Below are positions 55,988-64,000 of a stretch of 64,000 nt of DNA, piece after piece. Position numbers and translations under genes: made by a program. Source of the stretch: Tessaracoccus caeni (lineage in GTDB: Bacteria; Actinomycetota; Actinomycetes; Propionibacteriales; Propionibacteriaceae); assembly GCF_029211185.1 (NCBI RefSeq), contig NZ_JARGDO010000008.1, positions 62,001 to 126,000 on the forward strand. The letters run 5' to 3'. How positions within the stretch are numbered: position 1 is the stretch's first letter; the number at the start of each line of letters is the position of its first letter. The notes below the pieces were generated by a model. The model saw only the letters and a list, made by a program, of their open reading frames with translations. It was not told the DNA's origin and did no database searches.

Positions 55988-57697
55988 GTGCAAAGCGGTG
56001 ACAACTCGCGCAGCGAGGGCCTCGACAGCATCGGCCTGGGCGGAGAGGATCCCACCGAGACGCTGCCCGTGGTCGGAGCTGGCGATCCCACCCCCGGCAA
56101 CGGGGCGGACGAGGGCGAGAAAAAGAAGTCCAAGAAGGGCTTGGCCGGCACGCGGCTGGTGGCGTTGGTCGCCATCGTCGCGGTGCTGGCACTTGCCGCC
56201 GGCGCGGTCCTGATGCGTTTCGTGATCTCGCCCGCAGAGCTGGCCGCTCGGACCGAGCCGCCGGAGGCGGGTCCGGTGACGGTGCCGATCGAGTCGCGCT
56301 CGATCGAGAACAAGGTGACCATCCGCGGCGAGGTCACCTACGCCGATTCGGTGGAGGCCATGATCGAGGTCAGCGGCATGTCCGAGCGTGCGGTCGTCAC
56401 GGGCCGCATCCCCGAGACGGGCGCGGAGCTCAAGGCCGGCGACATCGCGCTCGAGATCGCAGGGCGCCCGGTGGTGGTACTGCCCGGTGAACTGCCGGTC
56501 TACCGCACCCTGAGCGAGGGCATGAAGGGCCCCGACGTGCTGCAGCTGAAGAAGGCTCTCAAGTCGCTGGGATACAAGATCAAGAACGCCAAGAACAACG
56601 AGTTCGATTCCAGCACGGCGTCGGCGATCAAGCAGCTGTACGACAAGCTCGGCTACGCGGCCCCCACCGGAGGTGCGGAGGCGCAGGCGGAGGTCAAGGC
56701 CGCCAAGGACGGGGTCAGGATCGCGGAGTCCGGACTCAGCCAGGCCAAGAAGACCCTGAGCAGCGCGCAGCGAGAGCTCAAGGACGCCAAGAAGGCGACC
56801 GTTTCGCGGGTCGCGGTCGTGGAGGCCGAGAACGCCGTCCGCGCGGCCGAGCGCGCGTTGCGGGACGCGCGCGATGCCAATGCCACCAAGAGCGAGATCG
56901 CGAACCTCAAGGACGACGTGCGTCTCAAGAAGGTGATGCTCGAGGAGGCGAAGAAGCCGGACACGTCCGCCGTCAAGGCCGCCGAGCAGGCCGTCACCGA
57001 CGCCAAGGCGGGGATCAAGGAGTCCGAGCGCTCTGTCAAGGAGGCCAAGGCCGCCTTGAAGGAGGCCGAGAAGGGCACCAGCGCTCGGATGCCGGCGGAA
57101 GAGGTCATGTACCTGTCCAACCTCCCGCGCCGAGTGGACTACGTCAACGTGAACAAGGGCGACATCGTCAGCGGCTCCACCATGTCTGTTTCGGGCGCGA
57201 CGCTGCAGATCAAGGGCACCGCGGCACCGCAGGACGCGCAGATGCTGAAGGAAGGCGCCGAGGCGAGCTTCCAGACGCCCGACGGCGCTGAGGTGCCGGC
57301 GACGGTCGTCAAGGTGTCCGCGCCGTCTCGAGGCGGCAGCGGTGAAGGCGAAGGAGAAGAAGGCGGCGGTGGCGGCGGAGGCAGCGGAAGCGACCGCTGG
57401 GATGTCGTCCTGGAGCCGGGCGAGCTGACCTCCGACCAGATCGAGATGCTGCGCGGCACCAACGTGCGCGTGTCGATGGCGGTGGCCTCCACCGACGGCG
57501 AGGTGATGGCGGTTCCGGTCGCGGCGTTGAGCGCGGGCACCGGTGGTGAGAGCCGCGTCGAACTGGCCCCGGAGAACCTGAAGGACGAGCCGATCGTCGT
57601 TCCGGTGACCACCGGTCTGTCCGCAGAGGGCTACGTCGAGATCACCTCCACCGACCCGCGCATCGTGGTGGGCGCCAAGGTCGTGGTGGGCCGATGA
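55988..57697 (+). CDS. MacA-like adaptor with peptidoglycan-binding domain
   Basis: A 569-residue membrane-anchored adaptor. Acidic, then lysine-rich cytoplasmic tail (residues 1-52), membrane segment (about 55-78), lipoyl/barrel-like part, a PG_binding_1 domain (GMKGPDVLQLKKALKSLGY, about 178-218), a long alpha-helical coiled coil (about 225-365, rich in Ala, Lys, Glu), a glycine-rich loop and a C-terminal barrel. It is built like HlyD/MacA adaptors with a wall-binding module typical of Gram-positives. GTG start with GAGGAG eight to twelve bases upstream. It couples to the ATPase gene by ATGA. Confidence 0.88.
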   Translation: MQSGDNSRSEGLDSIGLGGEDPTETLPVVGAGDPTPGNGADEGEKKKSKKGLAGTRLVALVAIVAVLALAAGAVLMRFVISPAELAARTEPPEAGPVTVPIESRSIENKVTIRGEVTYADSVEAMIEVSGMSERAVVTGRIPETGAELKAGDIALEIAGRPVVVLPGELPVYRTLSEGMKGPDVLQLKKALKSLGYKIKNAKNNEFDSSTASAIKQLYDKLGYAAPTGGAEAQAEVKAAKDGVRIAESGLSQAKKTLSSAQRELKDAKKATVSRVAVVEAENAVRAAERALRDARDANATKSEIANLKDDVRLKKVMLEEAKKPDTSAVKAAEQAVTDAKAGIKESERSVKEAKAALKEAEKGTSARMPAEEVMYLSNLPRRVDYVNVNKGDIVSGSTMSVSGATLQIKGTAAPQDAQMLKEGAEASFQTPDGAEVPATVVKVSAPSRGGSGEGEGEEGGGGGGGSGSDRWDVVLEPGELTSDQIEMLRGTNVRVSMAVASTDGEVMAVPVAALSAGTGGESRVELAPENLKDEPIVVPVTTGLSAEGYVEITSTDPRIVVGAKVVVGR

Positions 57698-58533
57698 CGG
57701 AACTCCTGCCCGAGCAGACCGCGGACGGCGGTGGCGCGGCGGAGGCCAAGGCTGACAAGCTGGCGGCCAAGGCCCAGGCGAAGGCGGCGAAGAAGCAGGT
57801 GCGCGCCGACCGCAAGGCGACGCGCCACCTGCCGACGCCTGTGGGCAACCCCGAGTTCGATGGCCCCATCGTGCAGCTCACGGACGTGTCCCGGATCTTC
57901 CCGGGCCAGCCGCCGGTGCAGGCGCTGCGCAACGTGGATCTGGTGGTCGACAAGGGCGACTACATTGCGATCGTCGGCCCGTCGGGATCCGGAAAGTCCA
58001 CGATGCTGAACACGCTGGGGCTGCTGGATCGTCCCAGCTCCGGCAGCTACCACTTCGAAGGCATCGAGGTGTCGGCGCTCAGCGACGACGAGCGGTCCGC
58101 GCTGCGCGCGCAGGCGATCGGCTTCGTGTTCCAGTCGTTCCATCTGCTGCCGACGCGCAGCGTGCTGGAGAACGTGGTGCTCGCGACGGCGTACGCGGGT
58201 GTGCCGCGGGACGAGCGTCATGACCGTGCCCAGGCCGCGCTGGAGCGCGTCGGGCTCGGACATCGTCTGGACTTCCGCCCCGGCACGCTGTCGGGCGGTG
58301 AGCGGCAGCGCGTCGCCATCGCTCGTGCGGTGAGCACCTCACCGCGGCTGCTCTTCGCCGACGAGCCCACGGGCAACCTGGATCAGCGCAACTCCGGCGA
58401 GGTGATGCGGCTGTTCGACGAACTGGGTGCCGAGGGCCTCACCATCGTGGTGATCACCCACGACATGGCGGTCGCCGCCAGCGCGAAGCGTCGCGTGCGC
58501 ATCAGCGACGGCCAGCTTTCGGAGGTGGCATGA
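57694..58533 (+). CDS. ABC transporter ATPase, MacB/LolD type
   Basis: A 279-residue ATPase with a lysine/alanine-rich N-terminal extension of about 45 residues before the core. Walker [11 protein letters not shown]-loop VFQSFHLLP, signature [11 protein letters not shown] and Walker [13 protein letters not shown] are canonical for the MacB/LolD group, which powers mechanotransmission rather than import. The first gene partner is the adaptor and the next is the FtsX-like permease, all by ATGA overlaps. Confidence 0.93.
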   Translation: MTELLPEQTADGGGAAEAKADKLAAKAQAKAAKKQVRADRKATRHLPTPVGNPEFDGPIVQLTDVSRIFPGQPPVQALRNVDLVVDKGDYIAIVGPSGSGKSTMLNTLGLLDRPSSGSYHFEGIEVSALSDDERSALRAQAIGFVFQSFHLLPTRSVLENVVLATAYAGVPRDERHDRAQAALERVGLGHRLDFRPGTLSGGERQRVAIARAVSTSPRLLFADEPTGNLDQRNSGEVMRLFDELGAEGLTIVVITHDMAVAASAKRRVRISDGQLSEVA

Positions 58534-59879
58534 CCGAGTTCGAGCAGGTCGAGCCGATCCAGTCCGGCGAGCCCGCCACTGGCCGCAAGGCTCGCAAGGA
58601 GAAGGCTCCCCGCAAGGGCAAGAAGCCGAAGAAGGCGAAGAAGTCCAAGGAGAAGCGCCGCAAGATCCGCACCGGATTCACGCTGCGCGATCTGGTGCAT
58701 GAAGCCTTCGAGGGCATCGGTTCGCGGCCCTCGCGACTGATGATCACGCTGGTCGGCACGGTGCTGGGCATCGCGTCGCTGGTGGTCACCATCGGTTTCG
58801 CGCAGACCGGCGCCGGACAGATCGCCTCGCAGTTCGACGCGGTCTCCGCCACGCGGGTCACCATCGAACCCGGCACCACCAGGGGTAGTGGCGGCACCGA
58901 GCGCGCAACCGCCCGTATCCCGTGGGACGGGGCGGACCGGGTCAAGGATCTTGCCGGCGTAGAAGCCGCGGCGGTGTTCGCCAGGGCGCCCGGAACCCCG
59001 CAGGTTTCTGCGGTGACCATCTACGATCCCGCGCAGGCGCAGACGGCGCCGCCCCCGGTGGTGGCGGGCAGCGCCGAACTGCTGGACGTGGTCCGTGGCG
59101 AGCTCAAGACGGGGCGGTTCTTCGACTCAGGGCATGACGCGCGACGAGATCTCGTCGTGGTGCTGGGGGCCAAGGCCGCCGAGAAGCTGGGCATCAACCG
59201 GATCACCAATCAGCCCGCCATCTTCATCGACGAGCGGCCGTACACCGTGATCGGCATCCTCGAGTCGGTCGGCACGCGCGAAGCGCTGATGGACTCGGTG
59301 ATCATGCCGATCGGAACGGCGCGGTCGCAGATCGGCGTGTCGGCACCGAACAGCCTGGACATCCGGATCGCGATCGGGGCCGGGCCCGTCGTGGCGCGTC
59401 AGGCGCCGATGGCCATGAACCCCAACTCTCCGGACGCTTACAAGGTCTCGGCCCCGAGCAACGCCAACTCGCTGCGCGAGGGCATCGAGGCCGACGTGAA
59501 CCTGCTGTTCGTGGCGATCGGCGTCGTCGCGCTGATCGGCGGCGGCCTGGGTATCGCCAACGTGGTGCTGCTGTCGGTGACGGAGCGCACGGGGGAGATC
59601 GGCCTGCGACGGGCGTTGGGCGCCAGACGGCGCGACATCCTGCGCCAGTTCGTTCTGGAGTCGCTCACCACCGGCGTGCTCGGCGGCCTGATCGGCGTCG
59701 CGTTGGGCATCTTTGCCCTGCTCATCGTGTGCGTGTTCCGAGAATGGACGCCCGTGCTGGCGGCCTGGGCCGCTCCCGCGGGGGTCGGCGTCGGTGCTCT
59801 GGTCGGCCTGGTCGCCGGCACCTACCCGGCTATCAAGGCGGCTCGCATCGAACCGGTCGACGCACTGCGCACCGCGTAG
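58530..59879 (+). CDS. ABC transporter permease, MacB/FtsX type
   Basis: A 449-residue permease: a highly basic N-terminal tail (residues 14-48, KGKKPKKAKKSKEKRRK), membrane segment 1, a large extracytoplasmic MacB_PCD domain (about residues 95-310) and three C-terminal segments with the FtsX domain (ERTGEIGLRRALGARRRDI). This is the four-segment MacB topology that drives peptides or lipids from the outer leaflet through an adaptor. It closes the lipoprotein-exporter cluster and is followed by a strong terminator. Confidence 0.92.
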   Translation: MTEFEQVEPIQSGEPATGRKARKEKAPRKGKKPKKAKKSKEKRRKIRTGFTLRDLVHEAFEGIGSRPSRLMITLVGTVLGIASLVVTIGFAQTGAGQIASQFDAVSATRVTIEPGTTRGSGGTERATARIPWDGADRVKDLAGVEAAAVFARAPGTPQVSAVTIYDPAQAQTAPPPVVAGSAELLDVVRGELKTGRFFDSGHDARRDLVVVLGAKAAEKLGINRITNQPAIFIDERPYTVIGILESVGTREALMDSVIMPIGTARSQIGVSAPNSLDIRIAIGAGPVVARQAPMAMNPNSPDAYKVSAPSNANSLREGIEADVNLLFVAIGVVALIGGGLGIANVVLLSVTERTGEIGLRRALGARRRDILRQFVLESLTTGVLGGLIGVALGIFALLIVCVFREWTPVLAAWAAPAGVGVGALVGLVAGTYPAIKAARIEPVDALRTA

Positions 59880-59892
59880 TCCACATCCACGC

Positions 59893-59940
59893 GAACTGAC
59901 GGCCGAGCAGCATCTGCTGCTCGGCCGTCAGTTCGATCTT
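59893..59940 (+). terminator. Terminator with a 20-base-pair perfect stem
   Basis: Arms 59893-59912 and 59915-59934 are perfectly complementary, followed by gatctttt. It ends the exporter operon. Confidence 0.93.
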
Positions 59941-59979
59941 TTCGAGGCGCTGCTGCGCTCCGCGCCTCTAAAGAGCGTG
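59941..59979 (-). repeat. REP-like intergenic palindrome, inverted copy
   Basis: Reverse complement matches the copies at 48107 and 48173 with a few substitutions (cacgctctttagaggcgcgg at its start). It lies between the terminator and the convergent carbonic anhydrase gene. Confidence 0.65.
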
Positions 59980-59989
59980 AGTGGGGGGA

Positions 59990-60481
59990 TCAGATGTGCT
60001 GGGTGAGGAGGCCGGAGTCGACGTCGTAGAGGAAGCCGCCGACCTCTGCGTGGCCGTTGATCAGCGGGTGGGAGCGCACCATGTCGACGTCGTGACGCAG
60101 GCGGCCGAAGACGTCCTGGTCGGCGCCGAAGGTGATCCAGCTGGTGTCGACGCCCGTGCGGTCGTGGATCTTGCGGCGGATGTCGGCATCGGTGCCGGAG
60201 GCCATGGCGCAGCGGGTGTGCGGCACGATCATGATCCGGGTCACCTGGAGCAGTTGCACCGAGAGCACGCAGCCGGTCAGCACGTCGTTCGAGACGCGAC
60301 CACCGGGGGAGCGCAGGATCTTGGCGTCGCCCAGCTGCAGGCCGAGCATGCGCAGGGGTTCGATGCGGGAGTCCATGCAGGTCACCATGGCGACGCCCGC
60401 CTTGGCGATGCCGTCGAAGCCGCCTTCGTCGAAGCGGGAGGCATAGGCCGCGTTGTTTGCGAGCAGGTCGTCGAAGCTCAT
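59990..60481 (-). CDS. Beta-class carbonic anhydrase
   Basis: A 163-residue zinc enzyme interconverting CO2 and bicarbonate. The zinc ligands lie in CMDSR (with the Asp-Arg dyad) and HTRC (PHTRCAM). It is of the short Rv1284-like group in actinobacteria. Its ATG overlaps the stop of the upstream parC gene, so the two are co-translated; there is no obvious functional link. Confidence 0.9.
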   Translation of the reverse strand: MSFDDLLANNAAYASRFDEGGFDGIAKAGVAMVTCMDSRIEPLRMLGLQLGDAKILRSPGGRVSNDVLTGCVLSVQLLQVTRIMIVPHTRCAMASGTDADIRRKIHDRTGVDTSWITFGADQDVFGRLRHDVDMVRSHPLINGHAEVGGFLYDVDSGLLTQHI

Positions 60482-62931
60482 GGGGTCTCCTCGAGGGTGG
60501 CGGGTCGTCCGCGTCCGGCGGCCATGGTGATCGGCTGAGAGGCGGGGGTGCCGGAGCCGTCTCGTCGGGAGTCTACGCCCGGCAGCTCCACCGGCGAACC
60601 CGACGCGGCGGCCGCGAGCAGAGGAGCGGGTCCGATGGCGGCGAACAGCAACGCGTCCTCGCCCTTCAGGAAGCGATGGCAGCGAACCCCGCCGGTGGCG
60701 CGCCCCTTGGCGGGGTACACCGACAACGGCGTCCGCTTGGCCGACCCGGCCTCGGTGCCCGGCAGCGCATCCGAGGAACCTGAGATGGTGAGCACCTCGT
60801 CGACCTCGGGATCGACGGTGCCGAACCAGATCGCTTGTGCCTTGGAGGCGAGCTTGATGCCGGCCACACCACCGCCGGAGCGGCCCTGGGGGCGCACCAC
60901 GGAGGCGGGGAAGCGCAGCAGCTGGGCGTCGCTGGCGACGAAGGCCAGGTCTAGGGCCTCGTCGGCCAACTCGACGGCGCCCACCAGCTCGTCGCCGTCG
61001 TCGAGGCGGATCACGTCCCACGAGTCCTTGGTGAGCACCTCGGGCACGACGCGCTTCACCACGCCCTGCTTGGTGCCGAGGGCGAGGCCGAGGGACGACG
61101 GCTCGAGGGTGGTGAGGCCCAGCGGACGCTCACCGTCCAGCGGCCACAGCTCGGTGGCGAGGCTGCCGCCCTGCAGGCTGAGCGCGCTCGCGGTCAGCGG
61201 CACGGTGGGCAGGTCGATGGCGCGGCAGCGGATCAGCCGGCCGCGGTTGGTGATCACGCCGAACTCGGCCAGTGCCGTGGTGCGGATCGCGGAGACGATC
61301 ACGTCGTGCGCCGCGCGGCCGGTCGTGGGCAGCGGGTGGGCCGTGTCGGTGCGGGCCGCAAGCCCGGTGCCGGACAGCAGCACCCAGCACGGGTCGTCGG
61401 GCACCTCCAGCGGAGCGGCCGCCGTCTTGGGCTGGCCGCTGGATGCCAGCAGGATGGTGCGACGAGGGGTACCGTGCAGCTTGGCCACCTGGGTGAGCTC
61501 GTCGCCCACCACCTTGCGCAGCCGCGCGTCGTCGTCCACGATCTCGCGCAGGTCGGCGATCCGGCCGAGCAGCTCGTCGGATTCCTTCTCCAGCTCGATG
61601 GTGGAGAACTTGGTGAGCCGGCGCAGCTGCATGTCGAGGATGTAGTTGGCCTGGACCTCGTCCAGGTCGAAGGCCGTGATCAGGCGCTGGCGAGCCTCGG
61701 CCACGTCCACCGACGAGCGGATGATGGCGATCACGTCGTCGATGTCGGCGATCGCGATCAGCAGGCCGCGCACCAGATGCAGGCGCTCCTCCGCCTTGCG
61801 CAGGCGATACTGCGAGCGACGCAGCACGACGGAGAGGCGGTGGTCGAGGTAGACCTCCAGCAGCTCCTTCAGCGACAGCGTACGGGGCTGGCCCTCCACC
61901 AGCGCCACCGCATTGATCGCGAAGGTGTCCTCCAGCTTGGTCACCTTGTAGAGCTGCTCGAGCAGGGCCTCGGGGTTGATGCCGTTCTTGACCTCGATCA
62001 CCAGGCGCAGGCCGTGCGTCAGGTCGGTGAGGTCCTTGACGTCGGCGACGCCGGTCAGCTTCTTGTCGCCGATCGCCTTCTTGATCTGCTCGATGATCTT
62101 CTCGGGCCCAACCATGTACGGCAGCTCCGTGACGATGATGCCCTGGCGGCGGGGCGTGACCTTCTCGATCCGGGCGCTGGCGCGCACCTTGAAGCTGCCG
62201 CGTCCGGTCTCGTAGGCGTCGCGGATGCTGTCGAGGCCGATGATCTTGCCGCCGCCGGGGAAGTCGGGGCCGGGGATGTGGCGCATCAGCTCATCGAGCT
62301 CGATCTTAGGGTTGCGCAGCAGCTGCTTGAGGGCCGCCACCACCTCGACCAGGTTGTGGGGCGCGATATTGGTGGCCATGCCGACGGCGATGCCGGTGGC
62401 GCCATTGACCAGCAGGTTGGGGATGGCAGCGGGCAGGACGACGGGCTCGGCTTCCTTGCCGTCGTAGTTGGGCTTGAAGTCGACGGTTTCCTCGTCGAGC
62501 CCTGCGGTCATGGCCAGCGCCGGCGTCGCCATCCGGCACTCCGTGTAACGCATCGCGGCGGGGCCGGCGTCGAGGGAGCCGAAGTTGCCGTGCCCGTCGA
62601 TCAGCGGCAGCCGCATGGCCCACGGCTGCGCGATGCGCACCAGCGCGTCGTAGATGGCACCGTCGCCGTGCGGATGCAGAGCACCCATCACCTGGCCCAC
62701 CACGCGGGCCGACTTCACGTGCGACTTGTCCGGACGGATGCCCATCTCGTCCATCGAGAACAGGATGCGACGCTGCACCGGCTTCAACCCGTCGCGCGCA
62801 TCGGGCAGCGCGCGGGAGTAGATCACCGAGTAGGCATACTCCAGGAAGCTCGACTCCATCTCGACGGTGACGTCGACGTCGACGATGTGCTCCTCATCCG
62901 TGGCGAAGTCGTCTGCCGCCTTCTTGACCAT
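60478..62931 (-). CDS. parC: Type IIA topoisomerase subunit A (ParC/GyrA-like)
   Basis: An 817-residue DNA-cleavage subunit. Catalytic tyrosine 129 lies in [10 protein letters not shown], and the quinolone region is [19 protein letters not shown], with Gly91 at the position of E. coli GyrA Ser83 and Asp95 at Asp87. The C-terminal beta-pinwheel has QGRSGGG in place of the GyrA box QRRGGKG, consistent with decatenase rather than supercoiling activity. It should pair with the parE product about 30 kb away. Start ATG 62931; ends in the ATGA overlap with the carbonic anhydrase gene. Confidence 0.9.
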   Translation of the reverse strand: MVKKAADDFATDEEHIVDVDVTVEMESSFLEYAYSVIYSRALPDARDGLKPVQRRILFSMDEMGIRPDKSHVKSARVVGQVMGALHPHGDGAIYDALVRIAQPWAMRLPLIDGHGNFGSLDAGPAAMRYTECRMATPALAMTAGLDEETVDFKPNYDGKEAEPVVLPAAIPNLLVNGATGIAVGMATNIAPHNLVEVVAALKQLLRNPKIELDELMRHIPGPDFPGGGKIIGLDSIRDAYETGRGSFKVRASARIEKVTPRRQGIIVTELPYMVGPEKIIEQIKKAIGDKKLTGVADVKDLTDLTHGLRLVIEVKNGINPEALLEQLYKVTKLEDTFAINAVALVEGQPRTLSLKELLEVYLDHRLSVVLRRSQYRLRKAEERLHLVRGLLIAIADIDDVIAIIRSSVDVAEARQRLITAFDLDEVQANYILDMQLRRLTKFSTIELEKESDELLGRIADLREIVDDDARLRKVVGDELTQVAKLHGTPRRTILLASSGQPKTAAAPLEVPDDPCWVLLSGTGLAARTDTAHPLPTTGRAAHDVIVSAIRTTALAEFGVITNRGRLIRCRAIDLPTVPLTASALSLQGGSLATELWPLDGERPLGLTTLEPSSLGLALGTKQGVVKRVVPEVLTKDSWDVIRLDDGDELVGAVELADEALDLAFVASDAQLLRFPASVVRPQGRSGGGVAGIKLASKAQAIWFGTVDPEVDEVLTISGSSDALPGTEAGSAKRTPLSVYPAKGRATGGVRCHRFLKGEDALLFAAIGPAPLLAAAASGSPVELPGVDSRRDGSGTPASQPITMAAGRGRPATLEETP

Positions 62932-62954
62932 CAGCGCATATCTCCCTGAGCCGG

Positions 62955-63974
62955 TTACAACTGCGCGAGTCTATCGCCAAGTGCATCCCCATCGGGGCCG
63001 CGAACCTCCGGCGCCGTGTCGGGATACCAGCGTTCCTCCATGTCGGCGACGCGGATGCCGTGGGCCAGCGACGCCTCGACGGCGGTGAGCTCCCGGATCG
63101 CGATGCCGCGCACGTGCTCGGGCTGCAGGGCCGCGAACTCGCCATACAGATCCGGATCGTGCTGACCGTCGTCGCCGACGAGCAGCCACTGGATGTTGGG
63201 AAGGTCGCGGGCCAGTTCGCGCAGCGCGCGCCGCTTGTGATCCGGCCCGGAACGGAACCAGCCGGTGTTGGTGGGGCCCCAGTCCGTGAGCAGCATGGCC
63301 CCTCGCGGGAAGCCGTGGCGCTTCATGAAGCGATGGATCATCGGATAGGTGTTCCAGGCGCCCGTCGAGACGTAGATGATGGGCGCACCGGGTCGCTCCG
63401 CGAGCAGTCGCTGATACAGCCGAGCCATGCCGGGCACCGCCTGGCGGGCTTGCTCGGTGAGGATCAGCGAATTCCAGGCGGCGAGCATGGGCCGGGGGAG
63501 CCAGGTGGACAAGATGGTGTCGTCGATGTCGGAGACGATGCCGAAGTCGACCTCAGGGCCGATCACCTGCACGTCGCAGGTGGTGCTGGCCCCGGACTCG
63601 GTGGCGAGCTGGATCGTGTGCCAGCCGGGCGACAGACCGGGGTTCTTGATCCGCACGTCGAGATAGCCGCCGCGATCGGCCTCGGCGGTCACCGTGTTCT
63701 CGCCGACGGTCACCGTCACGACGCTGCCCACTCGTGCCACGTTGATGAAGTTGCGCCACCCGCGGCGATAGAGCGCCGCAGATGCGGCCTGCACGATCCC
63801 GAGATTGCTGGGCGGCAGGAGCGTGATTCTGGCGAGCACGCGGATCTGTTCCTCGGTGCCGTACCCGACGAAAGCGCTGATGGACTCGCGCCAACCCCGG
63901 CGCAGCAGGCGCCGGTTGAGCGTGCGATTGATGCGGTCCTCGACGCGGGCAGCGAAGAACGGTCTCGTCCTCAT
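62955..63974 (-). CDS. App1-like phosphatase (DUF2183)
   Basis: A 339-residue protein: N-terminal basic region, an immunoglobulin-like strand-rich part (about residues 75-135) and the App1/DUF2183 catalytic domain with DFGIVSDIDDTIL (the DxDxT motif), YVSTGAWN and LLVGDDGQHDPDLY. The yeast member Lpp/App1 dephosphorylates phosphatidate; the bacterial substrate is unproven. ATG at 63974; the stop lies 24 bases before the parC start, so co-transcription is likely. Confidence 0.85.
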   Translation of the reverse strand: MRTRPFFAARVEDRINRTLNRRLLRRGWRESISAFVGYGTEEQIRVLARITLLPPSNLGIVQAASAALYRRGWRNFINVARVGSVVTVTVGENTVTAEADRGGYLDVRIKNPGLSPGWHTIQLATESGASTTCDVQVIGPEVDFGIVSDIDDTILSTWLPRPMLAAWNSLILTEQARQAVPGMARLYQRLLAERPGAPIIYVSTGAWNTYPMIHRFMKRHGFPRGAMLLTDWGPTNTGWFRSGPDHKRRALRELARDLPNIQWLLVGDDGQHDPDLYGEFAALQPEHVRGIAIRELTAVEASLAHGIRVADMEERWYPDTAPEVRGPDGDALGDRLAQL

Positions 63975-64000
63975 GACGCCTAGGCTATCTGGGATCGGCT

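Overview
The window is chromosomal DNA from a high-GC actinobacterium, most likely a member of the Propionibacteriaceae. Reasons: the pyrophosphate-dependent phosphofructokinase is of the Propionibacterium type; gene blocks keep actinobacterial order (lpqB-comF-hpf-secA-Rv3235; rhlE-like helicase-DUF3107-adnAB-nudC; pgsA-DUF881-sbp-DUF881-garA-ftsR-BFN-merR); and PatA and PimA imply phosphatidylinositol mannosides. The genus cannot be fixed from sequence alone. I found no rRNA, tRNA, CRISPR array, insertion sequence or prophage.

Layout. 1-5.3 kb: end of lpqB, a ComF-like protein, hpf, secA and an Rv3235-like protein. 5.3-9.0 kb: an intergenic patch with four 20-21 bp spaced direct repeats, a lipoprotein/membrane-protein pair, two small conserved unknowns and a PHP phosphoesterase. 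9.0-17.2 kb: trpS, then a nucleoside uptake and salvage locus on the minus strand (BMP lipoprotein, ABC ATPase, two permeases, cytidine deaminase, thymidine phosphorylase). 17.3-20.9 kb: a DEAD-box helicase with an apparent CTG start, DUF3107, a PP2C phosphatase and a VapBC-type toxin-antitoxin pair. 20.9-27.9 kb: the adnA-adnB-nudC operon. 27.9-32.3 kb: a small zinc protein, a topoisomerase IV B-type subunit and a pair of unrecognised paralogues.

32.4-37.3 kb is the most accessory-looking part: a GNAT protein, two alpha/beta hydrolases, an MLTR-type regulator and an MFS transporter gene broken by one missing base, with a shared CTAGG-N10-CTAGG element near the regulator and the transporter. 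37.4-48.1 kb is conserved: thrS, Ap4A phosphorylase, patA, pimA and pgsA, running by overlaps into the DUF881/sbp envelope genes, a GarA-like FHA protein, FtsR, a bifunctional nuclease, a second MerR regulator and a YihY membrane protein. 48.1-52.3 kb: REP-like repeats, pfp on the minus strand, an orphan TadE-like protein, YciO and DUF1846.

52.3-59.9 kb holds the best candidate for an undescribed system: three tandem paralogous lipoproteins with four conserved cysteines, followed by a MacA-like adaptor with a peptidoglycan-binding domain, an ABC ATPase and a MacB/FtsX-type permease, closed by a 20-bp-stem terminator. 60-64 kb: a beta-carbonic anhydrase translationally overlapped with a ParC/GyrA-type topoisomerase subunit, and an App1-like phosphatase.
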